DNA of 6,553 nt, taken from Gemmatimonadaceae bacterium. GTDB lineage: Bacteria; Gemmatimonadota; Gemmatimonadetes; Gemmatimonadales; Gemmatimonadaceae. Shown piece by piece: positions 1-6,122 of this stretch. Each line of letters starts with the position of its first letter. Position 1 is the stretch's first letter. The DNA is taken from the NCBI GenBank assembly GCA_025357975.1, contig JANYKY010000234.1, positions 1 to 6,553 on the forward strand, written 5' to 3'. The notes under the pieces are model-generated. The model was not told where the DNA came from and ran no database searches. It was given only the letters and a program-made list of their open reading frames with translations. Position numbers and translations under genes: made by a program.

Positions 1-192
1 TCCGTTTCCATCGAAGTTCGCGATGCCCACGGTGGTTATACGCGCTCCGGGGCCGACTTGGCCATTCCTCTGCACACCATAAGGGCCCTTGAGCGCCGCA
101 ATCCCACAAGTCGAAGGTGCGATAGAATCCGATGACTTGCATCCAACTGCAAATGTCGCGAACGCGAGGATTAAGACTGTGGCGTTTTTCAT
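1..192 (-). CDS. Small secreted lipoprotein, N-terminal part (runs off left edge)
   Basis: The minus strand reads open for 64 codons from an ATG at 192 to the window edge. The start is set by AAGGAG (plus 200-205) seven bases upstream; another in-frame ATG at 198 lies too close to that site. The protein begins MKNATVLILAFATFAVGC, a lipoprotein signal peptide with a lipobox ending at Cys18, so it should be lipidated and held in the envelope. The mature part has a Gly/Tyr-rich stretch ending in GIANFDGNG. This resembles a widespread uncharacterised lipoprotein family with the pattern G-x-Y...vG...FDGxGn, but that match is by eye. Function is unknown. It lies downstream of, and on the same strand as, the lipoprotein gene at 414-986, across a 221-base gap, and may have its own promoter. 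The 3' end is outside the window. Confidence 0.75.
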   Translation of the reverse strand, partial: MKNATVLILAFATFAVGCKSSDSIAPSTCGIAALKGPYGVQRNGQVGPGARITTVGIANFDGNG

Positions 193-199
193 CGACATA

Positions 200-205
200 C
201 TCCTT
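200..205 (-). promoter_or_regulatory. Ribosome binding site AAGGAG
   Basis: A near-consensus Shine-Dalgarno sequence on the minus strand, seven bases before the ATG at 192. It decides between the two in-frame ATG codons (198 and 192) in favour of 192. Confidence 0.7.
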
Positions 206-253
206 GAGAAAGTGGCGCGGGTACAGAGCCCGGTTTTGATGAATCACACCCAA

Positions 254-305
254 CATCGCAATCGCCAGCACGATCTGCTCTTCGCTAAAATCTTGCTCTC
301 TTCAT
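254..305 (-). pseudogene. Possible IS3-type transposase OrfA start, frameshifted relic
   Basis: On the minus strand an ATG at 305 reads MKRARF and then a TAG (287-285). Skipping one T in the run at 290-287 restores SEEQIVLAIAM. The joined string MKRARFSEEQI closely resembles the conserved beginning of IS3-family OrfA proteins (M-K-(K/R)-x-R-(F/Y)-(S/T)-E-E-Q-I). The similarity fades after about 15 residues, and the expected helix-turn-helix sequence does not follow. It lies just upstream of the lipoprotein gene at 1-192. The match is short and could be chance. Confidence 0.2.
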
Positions 306-390
306 CCAGTCCTCCAGCTCGGGATAGGAATGCCATTACCAACCGCTCCCTCTTCGTTGATAGGATTTGCACCCTCCCGTCGTGGCGAAT

Positions 391-410
391 AGCCGGATAA
401 CTGCCGGGCT
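391..410 (-). terminator. Weak hairpin after the 414-986 gene
   Basis: Just past the stop codon of the minus-strand lipoprotein gene, AGC-C-CGG and CCG-GCT can pair around a seven-base loop with one bulged C. There is no T run after it in the direction of transcription, so intrinsic termination is uncertain. Confidence 0.2.
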
Positions 411-413
411 GCG

Positions 414-986
414 CTACCTTACGAAAAACTGGTAACAGTCGCTGGTAAGAACCACAGCTTGGGTCGTTGCGTTCAGAACGCGAAACTGGATATCGAAAGT
501 TGTACCGACCGCAACAGCGGCCAGACTACGGAACAGGGCCGCGTCGCCGGCGCCAGATGCGTCGGTGTCGATTGTTGCGGGTGTCAAGCCTTTCCCCAGT
601 GTAAGCCACGCAGTACTCGTACATACCCCATCCATCGAATCGACCGCCCGCTGCAGCACGTAGCTCGTGTTGGGCGCAAGATGCCGAACCGACACGCCAA
701 GGTGGACCAACTGGGCGCCGTCGTGGTATTGACGAAAGCTCAGGTGCCCAAAGGCGTGGCCGCCAAGCAAAACGACGTCGAGATTGAAATGCGGAACCAG
801 TGCGTGGGCTGAAGCAGCCTCTGGTACGAGTGATACAGGTGAAGTCAGCGTCGAGTCGGCGCATGCCGTGAGCGACCCCACTGACAAGGCCATCACTGTG
901 CTCATCCATGCAACGCGCGAGCCGGCGAACCGGAACGATATGGCATAGTTGGCGTTAACGCGCGCGCGTCTGTTGAGGAACGACAT
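414..986 (-). CDS. Hypothetical lipoprotein, all-beta-like
   Basis: This encodes 190 residues from the ATG at 986, chosen because GGGAG (plus 995-999) sits eight bases upstream. A longer reading from GTG at 1070 lacks a ribosome binding site and adds a tail unlike a signal peptide. A basic N-region (NRRAR; two more Arg by residue 24) leads to a hydrophobic stretch and a lipobox LTAC with Cys42, so an envelope lipoprotein is predicted. A Ser/Pro-rich linker follows, then an alternating hydrophobic/polar domain with motifs HLAPNTSYVLQ, DGVCTS and SDCYQFFV, which suggests a beta-sandwich. Cys122 and Cys184 could form a disulfide. I do not recognise a named family. It is divergent from the membrane regulator at 1174, with 187 bases between them, so it may be regulated by it, but that is inference from position. 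Confidence 0.75.
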   Translation of the reverse strand: MSFLNRRARVNANYAISFRFAGSRVAWMSTVMALSVGSLTACADSTLTSPVSLVPEAASAHALVPHFNLDVVLLGGHAFGHLSFRQYHDGAQLVHLGVSVRHLAPNTSYVLQRAVDSMDGVCTSTAWLTLGKGLTPATIDTDASGAGDAALFRSLAAVAVGTTFDIQFRVLNATTQAVVLTSDCYQFFVR

Positions 987-994
987 GTGCAGAT

Positions 995-999
995 CTCCC
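995..999 (-). promoter_or_regulatory. Ribosome binding site GGGAG
   Basis: A purine-rich Shine-Dalgarno sequence on the minus strand, eight bases before the ATG at 986. It favours this start over the upstream GTG at 1070. Confidence 0.6.
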
Positions 1000-1080
1000 G
1001 TCTGAGGGTAATTGATGGCTTCGCTGTTGAGTCCGGCGAGGTCATGAACAATGTTGCCAGACACCCTCACACGAAAATCA

Positions 1081-1104
1081 GTTGACGCTCAGACCTTAAT
1101 CAAC
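1081..1104. promoter_or_regulatory. Inverted repeat GTTGA-N14-TCAAC, possible operator
   Basis: Two five-base arms 14 bases apart in the divergent region between the lipoprotein gene and the regulator, immediately upstream of the putative -35 element. The arms are short, so chance is possible. The position would suit autoregulation or shared control of the two genes. Confidence 0.2.
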
Positions 1105-1106
1105 GA

Positions 1107-1135
1107 TTGTGGGATAGGCAGTTTTTTTTCATAAT
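1107..1135 (+). promoter_or_regulatory. Putative sigma-70-type promoter for the BTAD/TPR regulator
   Basis: TTGTGG (1107-1112) and CATAAT (1130-1135) are 17 bases apart. The -10 matches five of six consensus bases; the -35 matches TTG plus little more. A run of eight T lies in the spacer just before the -10. Transcription would begin near 1142, giving a leader of about 32 bases before the GTG at 1174. Confidence 0.35.
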
Positions 1136-1173
1136 TTGCCATTCGAACTGCAATTCCCCAGAGCAAGCTGACG

Positions 1174-3213
1174 GTGACCGCTGAATCGAACGCCGCACTT
1201 CACTGCTACCGGCTGGAGACGCTGGGTACCCTCGGGCTCAAGGGCCCGGACAATGCGACCAACGCGTCAGATCAACGCCAGCAGCGCCGCCGCCTCGCGC
1301 TACTCGCTGTTCTCGCCTGCTCCGACAGACTTGGTCGAAGTCGAGACCACCTTCTCCTATACTTCTGGCCTGACTCAACCGAAAAGCATGCGAGGCACTC
1401 GCTCGATCAGCTTCTGTATGCCATCCGCTCCTCGCTGGGCGATTCAATATTCGACGGCGTCAACCATCTCCGGTTGAATTCGTCAGTCATTAGTGCGGAT
1501 GTCATCGAATTCGAGAAGCACCTGGACGAAGGAAATTTTACTGCTGCCGTAGAGAAATATCGCGGTCCGTTTCTCGATGGCTTCTATCTGAGCGCAGCTA
1601 AAGAGTTCGAGCATTGGGCCGATGCTGAGCGACGGCGTCTCGCTACACGCTTTTCGGAAGCGCTCGAACATCTCGCCCTCGAGGCGGAGCAGCGGCAGGA
1701 TCATGCCGAGGTGATTCGCTTTAGACAAAGACTGATCGACACAGACCCTTTCAGCACTCGCTACGCGGTGGCGATGGTGCGTGCCCTCGCGAAAGCAGGC
1801 GATTACGCAGCTGCCGTTGCGTTTGCCGACAGGTACGAACGTACCGCATCTCGTGAGCTCGGGACGGCAATTTTTCCCGACATCAGAAAAGCCATCGGCG
1901 AAATCGGCGACCGAGTCCCCATCACTTCGTCAAGGAACGCGGTTACGAGCGCGCCAGCGAGCCCCGTTTTATCCCAGTCGACATCCGAGGAGCCAACGCG
2001 AGCGTTGAAAACCGATGCGCCGCATCGCACAAAAAGAAGCACCGTCGCCCTTTCTGTGCTGTTGATGTCAGGGTTGCTCGTTGCGTTGATACCGGCGTTC
2101 ATGAACTCATCGCGCAACTCAACTCCCACTGCCAGACCTGCAGTCGAGCAAACAAGCGTCGTCCATTCGGCGCGTAATGGCACAAAAAATCTTGCGGCTT
2201 ACGAGCTCTACATTCGTGGCCAGGATCCGGTGCTCTTCCGCAGCGACAGCGGTGCCAAGGCGGGGCTGAGCTACTTCACCAAAGCAGTCGAGCTGGATCC
2301 CAGCTATGCGTCGGCATATGCTGGCCTCTCGGAGATGTACACCCGTCAGGCGATGGCTAATAATCCAGCTCTGCCTATCGCAGACCTCGAACGCCTCGCA
2401 GAAGCCACTGCACGAAAGTCAATAGCTCTCGACGATTCACTCGCTGAAGGACATGCCGCGCTTGGGTTGATTGAGTCCCATGGACTTGTCGACCTTACTG
2501 ATGCGGAACAGGAGTTTAACCGGGCGATTGCACTCGATGCGACCGCTCCTCGCGCGAGAGAATACCTGGCGCTCACGCACGCCCTAATGGGAAGGACCGA
2601 TAAGGCTCTCAAGGACGCGCAGGACGCAGTGGCGACCGATCCGCTTTCCCCAACTGCGCGAGCGACGGTCGCCCAAATTCTGTATCTGCTTGACCGCTGC
2701 GACGAAGCGCTGCCAATGCTCGACAAGTTGAGCACTATGAAACCGCCGCCACTGCGCGTCGCAATCGCTCGCTCGCTATGCCTCAACCGCCAGCAAAAGT
2801 GGACTGAAGCGGAGGACGCTGTCCGCGGCGGTTCTGCTCGTGGCGACATCCAGGCGACCGCGATGCTCGGGTTTACACTGGCAAAAAGTGGCAAGACAAA
2901 AGAGGCGATGGATCTCCGCTCTACGCTCATGGCGATGACTCGGGTGAATCCCGCCGTTTACTACGATATCGCGATCGTGAGCTATGGACTCGGACAAACC
3001 GACGACGCGATCGCCAATTTGGATCGCGCCGAGCAACACGGTCATCTCTCCTACGAACTACTTGGTCCCGTCTTCGCGCCACTGCAAGCCGACCCGCGAT
3101 TCCAGGCAATAGTCAGTAAGCGCGGCATCAGGCTGGTAAGCCGAAAAGGACACCGCTCACAAACAGGGGTGAGTCCCAAGTCTAGTGAAATTCAGGTGGT
3201 GCCGCGGTACTAG
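1174..3213 (+). CDS. Membrane-anchored transcriptional regulator: winged helix, BTAD, TM, TPR
   Basis: This 679-residue protein looks like a one-component regulator of the AfsR/SARP-related type. Residues 12-104 fit an OmpR/SARP-like winged helix (LETLGTLGL; RRRLALLAVLA; HSLDQLLYAIRSSLG). Residues 108-247 fit the BTAD helical domain (SADVIEFEKHLDEGNF, RGPFLDGFYL, DPFSTRYAVAMVRALAKAGD, ELG). A Ser/Pro/Thr-rich linker with a basic patch (HRTKRS) leads to a single membrane span at about 290-310. Residues 342-625 carry TPR-like helical pairs, starting AAYELYIRGQ and including AVELDPSYASAYAGLSEMY. DPRFQAIV near 640 is the usual end of such arrays. As in CadC/ToxR proteins, DNA binding would be cytoplasmic and the TPRs outside the inner membrane; that topology is inferred. 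The GTG start has only a weak GAGCAAG site upstream, but no other start codon precedes the domain. Ligand and targets are unknown. Confidence 0.88.
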   Translation: MTAESNAALHCYRLETLGTLGLKGPDNATNASDQRQQRRRLALLAVLACSDRLGRSRDHLLLYFWPDSTEKHARHSLDQLLYAIRSSLGDSIFDGVNHLRLNSSVISADVIEFEKHLDEGNFTAAVEKYRGPFLDGFYLSAAKEFEHWADAERRRLATRFSEALEHLALEAEQRQDHAEVIRFRQRLIDTDPFSTRYAVAMVRALAKAGDYAAAVAFADRYERTASRELGTAIFPDIRKAIGEIGDRVPITSSRNAVTSAPASPVLSQSTSEEPTRALKTDAPHRTKRSTVALSVLLMSGLLVALIPAFMNSSRNSTPTARPAVEQTSVVHSARNGTKNLAAYELYIRGQDPVLFRSDSGAKAGLSYFTKAVELDPSYASAYAGLSEMYTRQAMANNPALPIADLERLAEATARKSIALDDSLAEGHAALGLIESHGLVDLTDAEQEFNRAIALDATAPRAREYLALTHALMGRTDKALKDAQDAVATDPLSPTARATVAQILYLLDRCDEALPMLDKLSTMKPPPLRVAIARSLCLNRQQKWTEAEDAVRGGSARGDIQATAMLGFTLAKSGKTKEAMDLRSTLMAMTRVNPAVYYDIAIVSYGLGQTDDAIANLDRAEQHGHLSYELLGPVFAPLQADPRFQAIVSKRGIRLVSRKGHRSQTGVSPKSSEIQVVPRY

Positions 3214-3248
3214 AGTGTGAATCCGTGCAAGGATCTCCACTCGTTCCC

Positions 3249-3253
3249 GAGGA
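3249..3253 (+). promoter_or_regulatory. Ribosome binding site GAGGA of the transposase fragment
   Basis: GAGGA lies nine bases before the ATG at 3263, fixing the original start of the transposase. It shows that the 5' end of the gene is intact even though the rest is lost. Confidence 0.5.
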
Positions 3254-3262
3254 CACCACCCG

Positions 3263-3528
3263 ATGCAAAGAGTAAAACAGAAGCAGACGAAGAACCAGCG
3301 GCGCGAGTCGAACCGCACCATCCAACAGGCCATCGCGCTGGACGATGGAACGCTTTCGACACCTGCGTCCGTTGCAATGATTCAGGCGTTGATCCCGCTC
3401 GGATTGAAAGCGGTTGAGGAAGCATTACTCAGCGAGGTACAAGCACTGGCCGGCCTGCGCTATTCACGCAATACGAACAGTCCGAAGTAGTTCGGTGGGG
3501 AACGCAGCGCGGATCGGTTTATCTCGCC
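3263..3528 (+). pseudogene. IS256-family (mutator-type) transposase, N-terminal remnant, frameshifted
   Basis: From the ATG at 3263, 75 codons read to a TAG at 3488. The part MIQALIPLGLKAVEEALLSE followed by VQALAGLRYSR matches the conserved N-terminal region of IS256-family transposases (LIPxGLxxVxEELxxEVxxLAGxRYxR). Immediately after, in the -1 frame from 3487, the sequence reads VVRWGTQRGSVYLA, which is the next conserved block of the same family (normally followed by DQKLPV). So one gene is split by a frameshift between about 3465 and 3490. After 3528 the family similarity stops. About 90 residues remain of a normal length near 400, and the catalytic DDE residues are absent, so it cannot transpose. 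It lies 50 bases after the BTAD/TPR gene. No terminal inverted repeat pair was identified. Confidence 0.8.
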
Positions 3529-4119
3529 GTGCGAGCGAGTTGCGCCGGCTTCTGGAGATCCGTTGACCGCGCAAACAGCCGGCTTCAGAAATTCCAGACA
3601 GCTTTGTCCGGAGCATCCACAGGACGGGACATTTTCGCTCGTCGAACGAGCGGTGATACAACGACGATCGCCGTCGCGGCAACCAGCGTCAACGAAGTCC
3701 AACCGCGTCTCTCTCCCGATGGACGCTGGATCGCATACGCAGCGCGTGACTCGAACGGGCCCGAAGTTTACGTTAGCCCTTTCCCCAACACGCCGACGGC
3801 TAGGACGCAAGTTTCGGTAAGTGGGGGTTTGTCGCCCCTGTGGTCCCGAAACGGACGCGAGCTGTTTTACGCTGACACCACTGGTATGTTGATCGCCGCC
3901 AGGGTGGAGACAGCGGCAAGGTTCCAGGTGAAGGAAAGGACGCCGCTGTTCAATGCAGACTCTTTTTTTCTGTTTAGTTCAGAACTAGGCCCGGTGTTTG
4001 ACGTTTCTCCGGACGGTCAGCGCTTCATCATGACGCGGGCGAGAGGGAGGAAGTCCACCGAACAACTCGTCCTCGTACCGAACTGGACCGCCGGGCTGCC
4101 GAAGTCAGGCAAACGTTGA
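3529..4119 (+). pseudogene. C-terminal PD40/TolB-like propeller fragment of a Ser/Thr kinase-type protein
   Basis: The frame is open for 196 codons from GTG 3529 and continues in frame, without a stop, from the transposase remnant. Recognisable similarity starts near 3592-3622 (FQTA, GRDIFARRTSGDT). PD40 blades follow: VQPRLSPDGRWIAYAARD with VYVSPFP (residues 57-86), LSPLWSRNGRELFYAD (101-116) and PVFDVSPDGQRFIMTR (155-170). The end, QLVLVPNWTAGL, matches the usual C-terminus of kinase-propeller fusions (a NWxxEL-like ending). Those proteins carry a cytoplasmic kinase, a membrane span and an extracytoplasmic propeller; here the kinase, the span and the early blades are missing. There is no signal peptide and no ribosome binding site at 3529, so this is most likely a relic. 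An alternative is a translated fusion with the transposase N-terminus, which I think unlikely. Confidence 0.75.
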
Positions 4120-4398
4120 TCACCCTCGCGAGCCGGTTATCATCGAATCGCTGGCTGGGAACGCGCACCGAGTACCGGAAGATCAACGTAAGCGCATTCA
4201 GGCACGCGACCTCGAAGGGGAATCCTGTGGCCGAGCAATTAGCGCACTTTAGACGCAATTCTCAGGAGCGGCCAGGGCCAGGGCGTTGTTCCGGATGTGA
4301 AGGCCACGTTAAGTGCATCGAATGAATCTTTGTTGGCCGCGCAAGTTCGAGCACTGGTTTGATGGCCTGGCGTGAGAGGGCGATGCATGCGTGGTGCT

Positions 4399-4456
4399 TC
4401 CCGTTCTGTCGAGGCCGTCCTGGCGTTTTCCTCAGGGAATACGCAAGAGAACGGGA
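4399..4456. repeat. Nested inverted repeats (outer 9 bp, inner 4+4 bp stem)
   Basis: The outer arms TCCCGTTCT (4399-4407) and AGAACGGGA (4448-4456) are perfectly complementary. Inside, GCGT-T-TTCC (4423-4431) and GGAA-T-ACGC (4436-4444) form a stem with one T-T mismatch around a TCAG tetraloop. The whole could fold as a two-stem structure in RNA or single-stranded DNA. It could be a REP-like palindrome, a small RNA or a decayed mobile-element end; nothing in the sequence decides. Confidence 0.45.
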
Positions 4457-4604
4457 GTGTACGGTCTACTGGAGTCCCATCGCCCAAGTGCTTTTTATCG
4501 TTTTGCCCCTAAGAGTAAGTGAGGCCGGTGCTTGTCACGCCGCACGTGTGCTCGCCGCGCGCAGCCCACCCGATAAACACCAATCCACCAAGACTGCGAC
4601 GGGG

Positions 4605-4628
4605 CGTTATCGATTCACGAAAATAACG
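4605..4628. repeat. Inverted repeat CGTTAT...ATAACG
   Basis: Six-base perfect arms (4605-4610 and 4623-4628) flank a 12-base loop. A short CG/CG pairing inside could extend the stem past a small bulge. No T run follows. It is weak alone. Confidence 0.3.
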
Positions 4629-4908
4629 TCCCGCGGCACACGTTGGCGCAGTTGTGCGTCCCTCCAGCGACGATGCTTTGGTAAACTCGGCGACCGCTTA
4701 TGGGTGCGGGAACTGAGCGCTTCCTTGCAGCCGTTGTCCGTCACCGAGGATTCCGTTGCCGCGCGGGCCCCAAATTCGGGGGAAAATCCGCGCGCTCGGT
4801 TACTCGAGAAATAAATCACCGGGAAGCGGCTACTGGCGGATGGTTGCGATAGAAGGCAATCTGTCGAAGTTGGCCGGTCGCAGGTTCTTTGGTGACGCTC
4901 GACGAGAC

Positions 4909-4912
4909 GAGG
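4909..4912 (+). promoter_or_regulatory. Ribosome binding site GAGG of the kinase gene
   Basis: GAGG lies six bases before the ATG at 4919. It makes that ATG a better start than the in-frame GTG at 4889, which has no comparable site. Confidence 0.55.
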
Positions 4913-4918
4913 CGCTCC

Positions 4919-5911
4919 ATGCCAGTCGATTCTCTGCAGGCGGAAGTTCAGGCAGCGCTCGGCGACAAATACGCGCTCGAACGTGAAGTGCCGCGCGGTG
5001 GCATGTCGCGCGTGTTTCTCGCCATCGAAAACGCGTTGCGACGCCGTGTCGTGATCAAGGTGCTCGCCCCTGAGCTGGCGGCGTCGCTATCGGCCGAGCG
5101 TTTCAAGCGGGAGATCGCGCTGGCGGCACGACTGCAGCACCCGCACATTGTGCCACTGCTATCGGCCGGGCTCGCCGGGCCACACCTGTACTACACGATG
5201 CCCTTCGTGGATGGTGATTCCCTGCGGCAGCGGATGGTTCGTGAGCGTCCGATGGCGTTTTCGGATATTTGCACGATCCTCGGGGAGGTCGCGGGCGCGC
5301 TTTCGTATGCGCACGCGCTAGGTATCGTACACCGCGATATCAAGCCCGAGAACGTGATGTTCTTCCACGGGCAGGCGGTGGTTCTGGACTTCGGGATCGG
5401 CAAGGCGCTGCTCAGCGCGTCCGCTGGTGAGGCCGAGGCGGACATCGTGCGGATCACGCAAGTGGGGATGAGTCTTGGTACGCCCACCTACGTCGCCCCC
5501 GAACAGGGTTCGGGTGACCCGTCGCTCGATCACCGCGCCGACCTGTACGCACTGGGTGTCGTCGCCTACGAGATGATTACCGGGCATCCACCATTCTCGG
5601 GTCGTACTCCGCAGCAGGTAATCGAAGCGCACGCGAACCAGATACCCGCCGCAATCAGTACGCGACGGCCCGACGTGCCGAAGCACCTAGATGCGATCGT
5701 GATGCGAACGCTCCAAAAGCGTCCTGCTGACCGGCCGGCAACAGGTGACGAGATCGTAAAAGCCTTGAGCGTCACGGTTGCGCCGCGACACTCAGGCGGC
5801 GGGCTGGTCGTCGAATCGCTTGCCAACGCGCCACGGTGGGTGCCGTGGACGATTGCGGGTGTATCCACGACCGTGGCCATCGTGATGGCCGTGTTGTACG
5901 TAATGCGGTAG
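4919..5911 (+). CDS. Pkn-type Ser/Thr protein kinase with C-terminal membrane anchor and no sensor domain
   Basis: This encodes 330 residues from the ATG at 4919. The kinase core is complete: VIK Lys47, alphaC Glu65 (RFKREIALAARLQHPHI), catalytic HRDIKPEN with Asp140, DFG at 157-159, SLGTPTYVAPEQ at 185-196, and DLYALGVVAYEM. It should phosphorylate Ser/Thr on cytoplasmic proteins. The glycine loop reads VPRGGMSRV where LGRGGMxxV is usual, so Pro25 replaces the first glycine; ATP binding may be altered. A single membrane span lies at about 307-328 (WVPWTIAGVSTTVAIVMAVL), and the protein ends within two or three residues of it. Most relatives continue into TPR or propeller domains, so this is either a natural short, tail-anchored form or a truncated one; the ordinary TAG stop shows no obvious frameshift. 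A second kinase starts 298 bases downstream on the same strand. Confidence 0.92.
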   Translation: MPVDSLQAEVQAALGDKYALEREVPRGGMSRVFLAIENALRRRVVIKVLAPELAASLSAERFKREIALAARLQHPHIVPLLSAGLAGPHLYYTMPFVDGDSLRQRMVRERPMAFSDICTILGEVAGALSYAHALGIVHRDIKPENVMFFHGQAVVLDFGIGKALLSASAGEAEADIVRITQVGMSLGTPTYVAPEQGSGDPSLDHRADLYALGVVAYEMITGHPPFSGRTPQQVIEAHANQIPAAISTRRPDVPKHLDAIVMRTLQKRPADRPATGDEIVKALSVTVAPRHSGGGLVVESLANAPRWVPWTIAGVSTTVAIVMAVLYVMR

Positions 5912-5931
5912 CGTAAGCCGAATCGCAATCG

Positions 5932-5949
5932 TTTCGGCGGTGGCCGAAA
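5932..5949 (+). terminator. Hairpin TTTCGGC-GGTG-GCCGAAA after the kinase
   Basis: A perfect seven-base stem with a GGTG loop starts 21 bases after the kinase stop codon. The position suits a transcription terminator, but only GAGTTTCG follows, with no clean T tract. It could instead be an RNA-stabilising hairpin. Confidence 0.35.
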
Positions 5950-6023
5950 GAGTTTCGAACCAAACCGCATGAAGCGGGGGGGCGAGGGTTGCACCACAGG
6001 GAAGCGGTACGAAAATAGTCAGG

Positions 6024-6044
6024 CGTGAGGCTGCACGTTTTTTT
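6024..6044 (+). terminator. Weak stem CGTG/CACG followed by seven T
   Basis: CGTG (6024-6027) pairs with CACG (6034-6037) around a six-base loop, and T7 follows at 6038-6044. The T run is typical of an intrinsic terminator, but the four-base stem is short. It could act together with the hairpin at 5932 to isolate the two kinase genes. Confidence 0.3.
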
Positions 6045-6090
6045 GTGCGCTACGAAAAGGCGAAATAGGTCTATCGGCGCATCATCAGTT

Positions 6091-6122
6091 GTTTCGTAGT
6101 CCGTTTCGTGGTCGTTTTGTCC
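6091..6122 (+). repeat. Degenerate tandem repeat, about 11-base period
   Basis: Three consecutive units, GTTTCGTAGTCC (6091-6102), GTTTCGTGGTC (6103-6113) and GTTTTGTCC (6114-6122), share GTTT(C/T)GT followed by a (T/C)C-ending tail. They lie about 90 bases before the second kinase. One repeat per helical turn would suit cooperative protein binding, but the array is short and imperfect. Confidence 0.35.

Larger units (their letters stand above)
4120..4918. other. Gene-poor stretch, no convincing coding region
   Basis: About 800 bases between the propeller relic and the kinase at 4919. Open frames exist (the longest, about 150 codons at 4359-4814, is Arg/Cys-rich with no recognisable motif and no ribosome binding site), but none looks like a real gene. 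Two inverted-repeat structures (4399-4456 and 4605-4628) are the only clear organisation. The right end must contain the promoter of the kinase, but I cannot pick a convincing -35/-10 pair. The stretch may be decayed sequence linked to the IS256 scar. Confidence 0.6.

Noticed and set aside
89..400. Plus-strand open frame of 103 codons
   Set aside because: Opposes a minus-strand lipoprotein with a clear lipobox and Shine-Dalgarno site; no motif of its own.
987..1070. Longer N-terminus for the second lipoprotein, from GTG 1070
   Set aside because: No ribosome binding site, and the ATG at 986 has GGGAG at good spacing.
2346..2930. Minus-strand open frame of 194 codons inside the BTAD/TPR gene
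   Set aside because: Lies entirely antisense to strongly supported TPR coding sequence; Ser/Ala/Arg-rich mirror composition.
3214..3245. Left terminal inverted repeat of the IS256 remnant
   Set aside because: The stretch just before the transposase is the right place, but I found no matching inverted copy in the window.
4120..4250. Possible helix-turn-helix ghost (frame reading VPEDQRKRIQARDLEGES)
   Set aside because: Vaguely recombinase-like, but there is no start, no ribosome binding site and it stops soon after; too short to support.
4330..4375. tRNA-like string GTTCGAGC
   Set aside because: No acceptor stem, anticodon arm or D-arm can be formed around it.
4359..4814. Plus-strand open frame of 151 codons
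   Set aside because: Arg- and Cys-rich composition, no recognisable motif, no ribosome binding site and poor hydrophobic patterning; typical of a chance frame in GC-rich DNA.
4889..4918. GTG 4889 as the kinase start
   Set aside because: The ATG at 4919 has GAGG six bases upstream and gives the usual short N-terminus of this kinase type.
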